Assembly: GCA_000432275.1 (NCBI GenBank)
Contig: HF995285.1
Coordinates: forward strand, 2,710-23,394
Reading direction: 5' to 3'
DNA from: Proteobacteria bacterium CAG:495
GTDB taxonomy: Bacteria; Pseudomonadota; Alphaproteobacteria; RF32; CAG-239
DNA length: 20,685 bases
The notes under the pieces are model-generated. The model made no database searches and was not told the origin of the DNA. It worked only from the letters and a program-made list of their open reading frames with translations. Shown here piece after piece: positions 8,101 to 13,885 of the stretch; within the stretch, counting starts at the first letter, position 1, and each line of letters starts with the position of its first letter. The translations under genes were made by a program, and so were the position numbers.

Positions 8101-10695
8101 AGCTCCCAGCGATATGCTGACACCGCGGCCGCTTCCCTGCTCCAATCCGTCAATCGACAAACGCAGGTTATACGTCCCTTGTTCAAATTCAGACAGTTTC
8201 AAAACAAACGCCCCGGCGCCTGCATTGTCCGTTCTCTGTTCCGGCAACGCATCACTGTATGAGCGCAGCGCCTTGTCTTCATTGCGCAAAGGATCACGGA
8301 ACAAATACCCCTTGTATTTCTTAAACACAAAGTCTGCCGGCGTTATCTTGTAAGAAGCCTTAAGCTCATGCCCCGAAGCGGGATTTCCGTAAAGATTATA
8401 CAACGAAACCTCTGCTTTCATCATCGGTTCCGTAGACCACCCTTCACCGTCGTACCCCTCCCAGTCAGCCTTAATCCGCAAATTGTCAGGTTGAAATTCC
8501 TCAACTTTAAAGTCGCTTCCGGCAACGTAACGGCGAATATCACGGTTATCCAGCACATACAGGGAAATATTGTAACGCCCGGTAGGCGCTGCCCGGTCCG
8601 GCGTAAACGAATAGGCCATAAAACCTACGCTGTCCGCCCAAAGGTTCTGGGAAGAAACAACGTCGCCGCGGGAATTTCGTATCTCTGCCACAAACGGCAT
8701 TTTTTTAGGTACGTTCAAATCCTTTTGTCTGACGATAAAACCAAAATGCGCCTCTTCTCCCGGTCTGTAAATGCCTCGGTCGCTAAAAACGTATCCTTTT
8801 AAGGCATAAACGTCTTCCTCCTCATAAACATATTCTCCGCCCACGTCAAAACGCGACATATTCAAACGACGGTCATTTCTGTTAATCGGCAGAAAAGAAA
8901 CGTCGCTTCCGTCTGTAACTTTATAGACAACCGCCGTCCGGTCTTTTTTAAAACCGGAAAAATCGGGAACAACGGCTTCTCCCTCCCGATTGGTCTTGAC
9001 CGTCAACACCGGCAGGCCGTTTTTGCCCAACACCTCGACAACCGCACCGGAAACCGGCCTTCCTTCTGAAATGTTTGAAACGAAAACATTGTGGGTCTTG
9101 TCCAGATTGTCTTTCACCACAATGCCGAGGTCGGTAATCATAACCAGTCGGCTGTCCTCCCGGCTGTATCTGTTTTCTCCGTCATAACCGCGAACTTTTA
9201 CCAGAAATACGCCTTTCTTGTCCCTGAAATATTCGTTCAGATCCAAAGCGGAATAATTCGGCTTTCCGGGATGTTCCATATTGATTTTCAACGATTTTTC
9301 AAAAATCTCCGAAATATTGTCTTCGTTAAAATTATAATTGATAAAATACGGATGGGAAAAATCGCCGGAAGTCTGCGTCGTCAAATGATTCAAGTCAGAA
9401 GCGTCTATTCTGGCAACCGAGGCTCTGAGTTCGCTGACACCCCGTGACAGAAAAGCCACTTCCCGGCTTCCCCGCAAAGACAAAATTGAACCGTCGAAAG
9501 CGATTTTAACCTCCTGAGGATAAGGAGAAATCGAAACCGGCTCGACCACGTCTTTGCCCAGATTAAAACCTTCCGCGGAATTTAACGTCTTGTCGATTCT
9601 CATCAGCAGACACCCGTCCGCCTCTCTCAGGTCGTACTTGAGCATATGCTTTTTCAAATTCTCTTCGCCAACCGAAACCTCAACCGTTTCAAGCTTCTTC
9701 AAACCTTTTGCCGCCGTCTCTTTATATCCTTTTTCGGCCAGCTTGTTTTTAATCTGATAACATCCTTCTTCTGAGTAATACAAAGCAAAATGCTTTTTCA
9801 AATCAAACGGCTTTACCGCAGTGGTAAAATCAACCGACAAAATTTGTTCGGGATTGTCGTCATCCTGCTCATTGCGGACGATTGAAGATTTTACGGATTT
9901 AACCTTGAAAAAGCTCGAACTGCTGGGAATTTTGACCGTTGCGGTCAATTCCTTTTTCAGCGGCTTTTTGTTATAGGCGTTCTCCGCTCCGGCAACGCTA
10001 ATTTTGACGAAATCCTCTGCCGAACTTATCTTCACGGGCGACGAAACGACATGCAGTATCTTGTCAAAATCGCTCACCTTGTACGTAAAATCGTATTTCT
10101 CGCCGCTGACAGCTTTGACCGAAATCTTATCTTTAAGGTTTTGCACATTCAACGGATAGTTAAAGCTGAAACTTGCCGTTGCCGCTTTGTCCTTAATGTT
10201 TTTCGGATTTTCATAAAAAGCTTCGCTTGTCACCTTTCCTTCAAATGCCGGAGACGAGAAGCTAAACTCCCGGTCCCGCACCTTAATCTGGGGGTTAAAT
10301 ATTTCATTGCCAAGCCTGACTTCATAAGTCGTCCCCGGAATCCAGTCCTCCTCCGGCATAAAACACAACACTCTGTCGCTGTTCCAACTCCAGCTGCCGC
10401 GCACCGCCGGATGCATAGTGATGCCGCTTTCCAATTTCACGTAAAGCTTGTCAAGCCGCGCTGCCGGCTGACTGAAAGAAACGCAGGCCGGGCTTATCAC
10501 AAGCTTATCCCCAGCCGTGTAGGAATTTGCCGGCTCTTCGATTCGTTCCGGTCGGGAAGCCAGCGTTTCGCTGCCGCTCAGCTGAAAACCGCTAAAGAAA
10601 AAATACCAGACTAAGCCTGCACACGCCAAAAGAGCTCCCCCGGCCAAACCTGCAATTACAGCGGTTTTCTTCGAAAAAAATTTTACGGACATCAT
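5170..10695 (-). CDS. Bacterial alpha-2-macroglobulin with thioester motif (YfhM/COG2373 family)
   Basis: This 1841-residue protein is a periplasmic protease trap. The N-terminus (about 8-35) is one long hydrophobic segment after KK, read here as a membrane anchor. LLAC sits inside it but is followed by more hydrophobic residues, so a lipoprotein is less likely. A macroglobulin domain with GIYRPGEEAHF lies near residue 640. The A2M core is around 1200-1300, and the thioester domain carries GCTEQ with Cys1423. In the family this Cys and Gln form an internal thioester that covalently captures attacking proteases. The A2M-pbpC order is widely conserved in proteobacteria (E. coli yfhM-pbpC) and is read as defence coupled to wall repair. 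Adjacent ATGs at 10695 and 10692 both lie behind a GTGGAGGGG ribosome site. An upstream in-frame GTG at 10704 overlaps that site. Confidence 0.92.
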   Translation of the reverse strand: MMSVKFFSKKTAVIAGLAGGALLACAGLVWYFFFSGFQLSGSETLASRPERIEEPANSYTAGDKLVISPACVSFSQPAARLDKLYVKLESGITMHPAVRGSWSWNSDRVLCFMPEEDWIPGTTYEVRLGNEIFNPQIKVRDREFSFSSPAFEGKVTSEAFYENPKNIKDKAATASFSFNYPLNVQNLKDKISVKAVSGEKYDFTYKVSDFDKILHVVSSPVKISSAEDFVKISVAGAENAYNKKPLKKELTATVKIPSSSSFFKVKSVKSSIVRNEQDDDNPEQILSVDFTTAVKPFDLKKHFALYYSEEGCYQIKNKLAEKGYKETAAKGLKKLETVEVSVGEENLKKHMLKYDLREADGCLLMRIDKTLNSAEGFNLGKDVVEPVSISPYPQEVKIAFDGSILSLRGSREVAFLSRGVSELRASVARIDASDLNHLTTQTSGDFSHPYFINYNFNEDNISEIFEKSLKINMEHPGKPNYSALDLNEYFRDKKGVFLVKVRGYDGENRYSREDSRLVMITDLGIVVKDNLDKTHNVFVSNISEGRPVSGAVVEVLGKNGLPVLTVKTNREGEAVVPDFSGFKKDRTAVVYKVTDGSDVSFLPINRNDRRLNMSRFDVGGEYVYEEEDVYALKGYVFSDRGIYRPGEEAHFGFIVRQKDLNVPKKMPFVAEIRNSRGDVVSSQNLWADSVGFMAYSFTPDRAAPTGRYNISLYVLDNRDIRRYVAGSDFKVEEFQPDNLRIKADWEGYDGEGWSTEPMMKAEVSLYNLYGNPASGHELKASYKITPADFVFKKYKGYLFRDPLRNEDKALRSYSDALPEQRTDNAGAGAFVLKLSEFEQGTYNLRLSIDGLEQGSGRGVSISLGALVSPNKYLIGWKADGNLAYIDKNAVRHIQFIAVDNKLQQIAKDGLYLTLARRRYISSLVEMPNGTYRYQMVPKEQVISKRAWTVSDNGASELLKTDEPGEYILTVEGEDGRLLAKAEYSVVGAANLSHAIDRDASLGLKLNRNEYNQGEKIEMQITAPYEGYGLITIERDSVYAFKWFKAGTNSVVEEIELPNTVEGNAYVNVAFFRDEMSKEIYMPALSYAVAPFSINKQKRRLDVRLEVPETVKPGDVLKVGYKTSAASKIIVYGVNEGILQVAGYKTPDPLNEFLKKKALRVVTSQIMDLIMPDIKILRMLTASGGDGSYAEAALDKNLNPFARRTDKPVAFWSGIADSSEAGGTYTYQVPETFNGEIKVMAVAVSESRFGHAAVSVLSRGDFALIPSGPLNVSPGDEFVVGLSVGNLVDNSGDDYEVRVALNAGSGFEVIGERVQSVKLPEKGEAMVKFRLKALPKLGAQELMFTAESVRDSSRKARMPYTMSLRPSTPYGSKFAMGYETSQYRLQGVEDLYPEFRVQQLSASGSPLVLASGLLKYLDKFPHGCTEQLVSKVFPAMEVLFKSPALAVNMDVYALFDDVMVKLRERQTLDGGFTTWSVPGAKPDAYDSVYAAHFLVKAREHDFNVPENMLKKALSYCEEQAGRSPEGPEDMVPAYAAYVLTLGGKVTTNYLLNLEEYYKANYEKSWRKSLGASFMAASYKLLQDENKARGLAGQYQPSGNLAADAANVYLMATYFPDMSENLGKKTVEVLLKPLSSGDFTTDSAAFATLALNALSSEESDKDLSFSGMKPAYTPFPTVDFVPQTKNLTVSSKRPFYYVAAQQGFAVGDKKTAAAEGLEVSKAFYDRDGKQVSTAKLGDELTVKVIYRGLRKEPFGDVAIVDMLPGCFEAVSNSLQTDWNVAASEIREDRVVAYVTADREAHEFTYKVRVIAEGDFIVPPVYGSALYLPLVRANSASGMIKVSE

Positions 10696-10723
10696 CCCCT
10701 CCACCTCAGATTTTGATAAAAAA

Positions 10724-10751
10724 ATAATAACAGTCAGAAGTTAAATGGCAA
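10724..10751 (-). promoter_or_regulatory. Candidate sigma70 promoter for the macroglobulin-pbpC operon
   Basis: On the minus strand TTGCCA (10751-10746) and TATTAT (10729-10724) are each one base off consensus and are separated by 16 bp. The predicted transcript would begin around 10717, leaving a leader of about 20-25 nt with the GGAGG ribosome site. Confidence 0.5.
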
Positions 10752-10825
10752 GACAATTACGGTTTATGCAACGCTGGCAATCAACATATATTATATTGTA
10801 AATCAAAGTACTGATTGAAATACCC

Positions 10826-10851
10826 GGCACCGTGATTATTTTTTTTGCGTT
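10826..10851 (+). promoter_or_regulatory. Possible ECF/EcfG-like stress promoter for the LEA-like gene
   Basis: GGCAC (10826-10830) and CGTT (10848-10851) are separated by 17 bp. This resembles the GGAAC-N16/17-CGTT promoter of the alphaproteobacterial general stress sigma factor, with one mismatch in the -35. No convincing sigma70 promoter was seen at suitable distance. A short motif match such as this can arise by chance. Confidence 0.3.
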
Positions 10852-10873
10852 AGGCTCATTAAGGAGAATGTTT

Positions 10874-11476
10874 ATGAACACAATATTAAAATACGTATTC
10901 TACGCCGTTATCATCGTCATCATCTACCTGGTCGGCAGAGGAATTTACGAAAGTAACGTCAGCAAACAAAATTCTGACGCCCAAACCATCGACAGAATAA
11001 ACCCCAATGTTCAAAGCCGTGCTTCTGACAATCAGAAAACAGGGCAAAATGACCAACAAGGAGAATTAAAAATGTCACAAAATGATTTAAACAATGACGT
11101 TTGGGAAAAGACCAAAGAAACGTCAAACGATGCTTGGGAGGCCACTAAAGAGGGATCTGCCAAAGCTTGGGACAAAACCAAAGAAGTCAGCAGCGATGCC
11201 TGGGAAGCCACCAAAGAAGGTGCATCCAAAGCCGGAAATGCGGTTTCCGACACCACAAACAATGCCTGGGAGGCCACTAAAGAGGGATCTGCCAAAGCCT
11301 GGGACAAAACCAAAGAAGTCAGCAGCGATGCCTGGGAAGCTACCAAAGAAGGAGCCGCTAAAGTCGGCGATGCTGTTTCCGATACCGCAGACAAAGCCGT
11401 TGCACCGACAGACGCCCCGGCCTACAATCCCCAAACCGGAAACCGTCCCGCCCAACCGGAAAACCGCACATACTAA
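10874..11476 (+). CDS. Membrane-anchored protein with LEA-like 11-residue repeats
   Basis: The protein has 200 residues. Residues 5-22 form one transmembrane anchor (YVFYAVIIVIIYLVG). After a polar linker (25-66), the region of about 73-172 consists of 11-residue units such as DAWEATKEGSA and KAWDKTKEVSS. These are highly charged and helix-prone, like group-3 LEA or YtxH-type stress proteins. The tail is Pro/Asn-rich and disordered. Two 44-residue blocks (85-128 and 129-172) are near-identical, reflecting a DNA tandem duplication. I start at the ATG at 10874 because AGGAG (10862-10866) is 7 nt before it; the ATG at 10868 is too close. A second good ribosome site and ATG occur in frame at 11072. 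A protective or envelope-stress role is inferred from composition alone. Confidence 0.75.
   Translation: MNTILKYVFYAVIIVIIYLVGRGIYESNVSKQNSDAQTIDRINPNVQSRASDNQKTGQNDQQGELKMSQNDLNNDVWEKTKETSNDAWEATKEGSAKAWDKTKEVSSDAWEATKEGASKAGNAVSDTTNNAWEATKEGSAKAWDKTKEVSSDAWEATKEGAAKVGDAVSDTADKAVAPTDAPAYNPQTGNRPAQPENRTY
11126..11389 (+). repeat. Tandem duplication, two 132-bp units encoding 44-residue blocks
   Basis: Unit 1 (11126-11257) and unit 2 (11258-11389) align without gaps. I counted 14 differences over 132 positions, and only 4 of these are in the first 93 bases. Each unit encodes four 11-residue motifs, so the reading frame and helical periodicity are kept. The near-identity suggests recent duplication or ongoing homogenisation. 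Confidence 0.9.
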
Positions 11477-11511
11477 ACGCGGCGGCGGATTTTCACTCAC
11501 GCTCAAAATTA

Positions 11512-11543
11512 AAAAGGCTGTTGAAGAATCTCAACAGCCTTTT
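11512..11543. terminator. Bidirectional intrinsic terminator
   Basis: A perfect 13-bp stem (AAAAGGCTGTTGA at 11512-11524 and its complement at 11531-11543) encloses a 6-nt loop. It is flanked by T-rich sequence on both strands. It lies between the convergent LEA-like gene and the ygiC-type gene and can serve both. Confidence 0.85.
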
Positions 11544-11568
11544 AATAGTATTAGTTTAAGAAACGAAA

Positions 11569-12672
11569 CTAAACAATGATATGCGGAACAAAATTGCTGG
11601 CATCAACCGTAATTCGCCCCGATTGTTCGCGAATACCCAGACCACAGGCTTCTCCGCCGATAACCCAGCCGCCCAAAATCGGATACTTTCCGCCATAATC
11701 TTGCAAATCCGCCAGTTCCTGATAAACATACCCTTCTTCGCCGTATTCGCCGGATGTACGTTCCAGACAAAAACCGTTTCGGATAAGTTCCACATTGCAT
11801 CCTTCCCGAGAAAAAATCGGCTTTTTGCAATAGGATTTCAGCTTGTCAGCCTCAAAATAAGCCGGCAAAACATAAGGACTGTCAGGATACATCTCATACA
11901 AAAACGGCAACAGTGCCTTGTTGGACATCAGGCATTTCCACAACGGCTCAATCCAACACATATCGGTAACGCAGCCGCCCATGTTTTCCTTAAACATCGT
12001 TTCCCATGGATAAAGCTTGAACAGACAGTTAATCGGTTCACCGTCGGGCGTCATCAGACATTCTCCGATGGCAATATCTCTCAAATCCAGCTCGGCTGTC
12101 CTAAGCCCGGCATCATAAGCCGTCGACATAATATATGCCATCGTGCTGTAGTCCTCCGGACAATCCGTCAGAGATGCAAAGTGATAAATGTCGCACTTGT
12201 AAACGTCATGAATGTCTTTCCATGACTGTATCAGCGCCTCGTGAAGGGAGTTAAACTGATCTGCTTCGGGAAAAACCGCTTCTTTCCACTGCCATTGCAC
12301 CAACGCAGACTCAATCAGCGTTGTCGGCGTATCAGCGTTAAATTCCAACAACTTGGGCACACCGTCAACATAAGCGAAGTCAAACCGTCCGTATAAGGAC
12401 AAATCATCATCTTCCCAGCTTTGTCTGATAAAAGGGCGCATTTCTTTGGGAATACACAGCTTATCCAGCTTTTCTTCATCATAAAGGCAGGCCTCAGCCA
12501 CGTTGCAATACATTTGATAACAGTTGTTTATGGCCTGTTCGAGCTCTTCAACTTCTTTGGCGGAAAATCGATAATATGCGTTTTCCAACCAATATTCTTT
12601 GTGAAACACAAATCCGATTTTCTCAAGTTCTCCCATATATCCGGGACGCGGAGCTATTTTAATTCTTTCCAT
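11569..12672 (-). CDS. YgiC/YjfC-type ATP-grasp amide ligase (glutathionylspermidine synthase family)
   Basis: The protein has 367 residues and matches the glutathionylspermidine-synthase-like ATP-grasp family. Family features include GRFDFAYVDG (95-104), LLEFNADTPTTLIES (108-122), KPIFSREGCNV (284-294) as part of the nucleotide-binding site, and the C-terminal GGWVIGGEACGLGIRE (334-349) through VPHIIV. The fold joins a carboxylate to an amine using ATP. E. coli YgiC and YjfC lack a proven substrate and the amidase half of the full Gsp enzyme, and so does this protein. The gene follows a YgiB-like lipoprotein by 12 nt, which echoes the E. coli ygiB-ygiC pairing. No clear ribosome site precedes the ATG, so translation may be coupled to the upstream gene. 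Confidence 0.85.
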   Translation of the reverse strand: MERIKIAPRPGYMGELEKIGFVFHKEYWLENAYYRFSAKEVEELEQAINNCYQMYCNVAEACLYDEEKLDKLCIPKEMRPFIRQSWEDDDLSLYGRFDFAYVDGVPKLLEFNADTPTTLIESALVQWQWKEAVFPEADQFNSLHEALIQSWKDIHDVYKCDIYHFASLTDCPEDYSTMAYIMSTAYDAGLRTAELDLRDIAIGECLMTPDGEPINCLFKLYPWETMFKENMGGCVTDMCWIEPLWKCLMSNKALLPFLYEMYPDSPYVLPAYFEADKLKSYCKKPIFSREGCNVELIRNGFCLERTSGEYGEEGYVYQELADLQDYGGKYPILGGWVIGGEACGLGIREQSGRITVDASNFVPHIIV

Positions 12673-12684
12673 ATTCTGTTGATT

Positions 12685-13080
12685 TTATGCACCAAATGAC
12701 GAACCTTTTGAACTGCTGCCAAACGACTTTCCGGTAGAAGCCGGTTTGCTGGAACTCTTATAGCCGCTTCCGGTACTTGGCTTAACTGATGACGACCGCT
12801 GATATACGTTTGGACTGGCCGTTGCAGGAGGATTTACCCTGATACCCGAAGAGTTTGTCCAGTTTCCCGTCCCCGGATAATAATAATGAGACTGACCGCC
12901 GCCCGAGGGCATAAACAGCCAGCGCATCAACATCGCGTCATAAATCCACGAATTTCCGTGAGAGTCTTTATGCTCCTGTTTATCCTTCGGATTTTCCGGC
13001 AGCTGATCTTTATGAACGCAGGATACAAACAACGACAACGATAATCCCGCAGCCATTGCCAAAAAACTTTTTCTTTTCAT
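12685..13080 (-). CDS. Small YgiB-like lipoprotein with Ser/Gly/Lys-rich tail
   Basis: The protein has 131 residues. It begins with a basic signal sequence and a lipobox-like end (LFVSC, Cys21), so it is probably a lipoprotein, although Phe at -3 is unusual. The middle holds an aromatic patch (MRWLFMPSGGGQSHYYYPG, about 53-71). The last 40 residues are low-complexity Ser/Lys/Gly ending in SFGA. E. coli YgiB (DUF1190) has the same arrangement and the same partner gene, ygiC, but I cannot claim sequence homology by eye. I chose the ATG at 13080 because it starts the signal peptide; a longer frame upstream would run back into the MerR gene. No ribosome site is visible. Confidence 0.65.
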   Translation of the reverse strand: MKRKSFLAMAAGLSLSLFVSCVHKDQLPENPKDKQEHKDSHGNSWIYDAMLMRWLFMPSGGGQSHYYYPGTGNWTNSSGIRVNPPATASPNVYQRSSSVKPSTGSGYKSSSKPASTGKSFGSSSKGSSFGA

Positions 13081-13090
13081 ACGACATAAA

Positions 13091-13119
13091 ATTTTAATAG
13101 TTAATAAATTAATTGACAA
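13091..13119 (-). promoter_or_regulatory. Candidate proximal promoter of the ygiB-like/ygiC operon, giving a very short leader
   Basis: TTGTCA (13119-13114), a 17-bp spacer and TAAAAT (13096-13091) are each one base off consensus. Transcription would begin only a few bases before the ATG at 13080, consistent with the absent ribosome site. Confidence 0.45.
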
Positions 13120-13142
13120 AATAAGTCTTATTATCGGGCAAC

Positions 13143-13170
13143 ATACTATGGTGTCAGCGCTAAAAGTCAA
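13143..13170 (-). promoter_or_regulatory. Candidate distal promoter of the ygiB-like/ygiC operon
   Basis: TTGACT (13170-13165) and TAGTAT (13148-13143) are separated by 16 bp, just downstream of the MerR gene terminator. A 13-bp palindrome, AATAAGTCTTATT (13120-13132), lies at its expected start site and next to the proximal -35, so it could be an operator. Confidence 0.4.
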
Positions 13171-13174
13171 GCAC

Positions 13175-13210
13175 AAAAAAACACCCGGCACCATTCGGTA
13201 CAGGGCGTTT
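13175..13210 (-). terminator. Intrinsic terminator of the MerR-family gene
   Basis: On the minus strand AAACGCCC pairs with GGGTGTTT (one G-U pair). An inner stem, GTACC with GGTGC, has a GAAT loop. The hairpin is followed by a run of seven T. It begins 15 nt after the stop codon of the MerR gene and insulates the next operon. Confidence 0.8.
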
Positions 13211-13225
13211 AAGACTGTAAAACCG

Positions 13226-13657
13226 TCATTTTGAGCCGAACAGGCGCTTCCTCTCCGCGGCAAAGACCGCATTGTCGGACACCGCGTCCAGCTTTCCCTT
13301 CCGCACGGCTTCCGTATAGAGGGAAATCTTGTAGTCAATTTTTTCCATATGCTGCTTGAGCTGAGCCATTTGTTCTTCCAAACGAACCTTTTGCCGCTTA
13401 AACATTTCCAAACGCTTTTCTAAAGTAGCATCACCTTCAATATACCAATCAATGTATTGTTTTATGCCTTTCAGCGGCATTCCGGTTCCCTTCAGACATT
13501 CAATCATCTGCAGCCAGCCGATGTCTTCATCTGAAAAAATTCTCAGTCCCGAACCGGTCTTCTTCACAAAAGGAAGCAGCCCTTCCTTTTCATAATAACG
13601 CAGAGTGTGAGCGGTTAACCCCATCTTTTCTGCAACTTGTCCGATTGAATATCCCAT
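13226..13657 (-). CDS. MerR-family regulator, AdhR/NmlR-like, single Cys54
   Basis: The protein has 143 residues. The N-terminal winged helix-turn-helix (2-70) includes YSIGQVAEKMGLTAHTLRYY (3-22) and RIFSDEDIGWLQ. A coiled-coil dimerisation helix follows (about 75-117). The only cysteine is Cys54 in MIECLKGTGM, the position of the conserved aldehyde- or electrophile-sensing cysteine in AdhR/NmlR-type regulators. The metal-binding C-terminal cysteines of MerR or CueR are absent. A strong ribosome site (AAGGAGG) lies 8 nt before the ATG. The gene is divergent from the redox operon, and the intergenic region carries two matching operators. It therefore probably activates the operon by DNA distortion and also controls itself. 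The inducer is inferred from the subfamily. Confidence 0.88.
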   Translation of the reverse strand: MGYSIGQVAEKMGLTAHTLRYYEKEGLLPFVKKTGSGLRIFSDEDIGWLQMIECLKGTGMPLKGIKQYIDWYIEGDATLEKRLEMFKRQKVRLEEQMAQLKQHMEKIDYKISLYTEAVRKGKLDAVSDNAVFAAERKRLFGSK

Positions 13658-13708
13658 TATTGTTTCCTCCTTGTCTTCAGGTAATGAAATTTTACAACAA
13701 AAGTCAAC

Positions 13709-13737
13709 ACAATACTTGACTTAGAGTAACCTCCAAG
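13709..13737 (-). promoter_or_regulatory. Regulator-side MerR-type operator and candidate promoter
   Basis: CTTAGAG-TAAC-CTCCAAG (13720-13737) is a 7-N4-7 inverted repeat with one mismatch, almost the same as the operator at 13817-13832. It lies between a minus-strand TTGGAG (13736-13731) and TATTGT (13714-13709), 16 bp apart, which fits autoregulation. The twelve bases TTGACTTAGAGT are identical at 13716-13727 and 13812-13823. Confidence 0.5.
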
Positions 13738-13811
13738 CCCTTTTTTTGCCACAAAATTAAGCTGTTTTGAGGCTTAATTAAAAAAAAAATACATCTTTAG
13801 AATAAAAACTA

Positions 13812-13842
13812 TTGACTTAGAGTTAACTCTAAAATGTATGCT
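13812..13842 (+). promoter_or_regulatory. MerR-type promoter with 19-bp spacer and perfect operator palindrome
   Basis: TTGACT (13812-13817) and TATGCT (13837-13842) are separated by 19 bp, the overlong spacer diagnostic of MerR-activated promoters. Inside lies TTAGAGTTAACTCTAA (13817-13832), a perfect 16-bp palindrome. Read as CTTAGAG-N4-CTCTAAA it has the layout of known AdhR-type sites. The ATG at 13838 overlaps the -10 box and so cannot be the gene start. Confidence 0.8.
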
Positions 13843-13885
13843 TAACCTATATCGATTCGCAAATATTTTTAAGAGGAGACCTTGT

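Noticed and set aside
11123..11506. Minus-strand frame with repeated Phe/Gly motifs
   Set aside because: Its repeats are only the antisense reading of the 132-bp tandem units of the plus-strand gene.
13755..13779. Perfect 8-bp inverted repeat AATTAAGC/GCTTAATT between the two MerR operators, considered as a terminator
   Set aside because: No suitable T-run follows on the plus strand, it is AT-rich, and no gene ends there; it may simply be part of an AT-rich promoter region.
13838..13885. Upstream ATG giving a 16-residue N-terminal extension of the phosphoesterase
   Set aside because: The codon overlaps the -10 box of the MerR-type promoter and would precede the transcript start; the ATG at 13886 has a good ribosome site.
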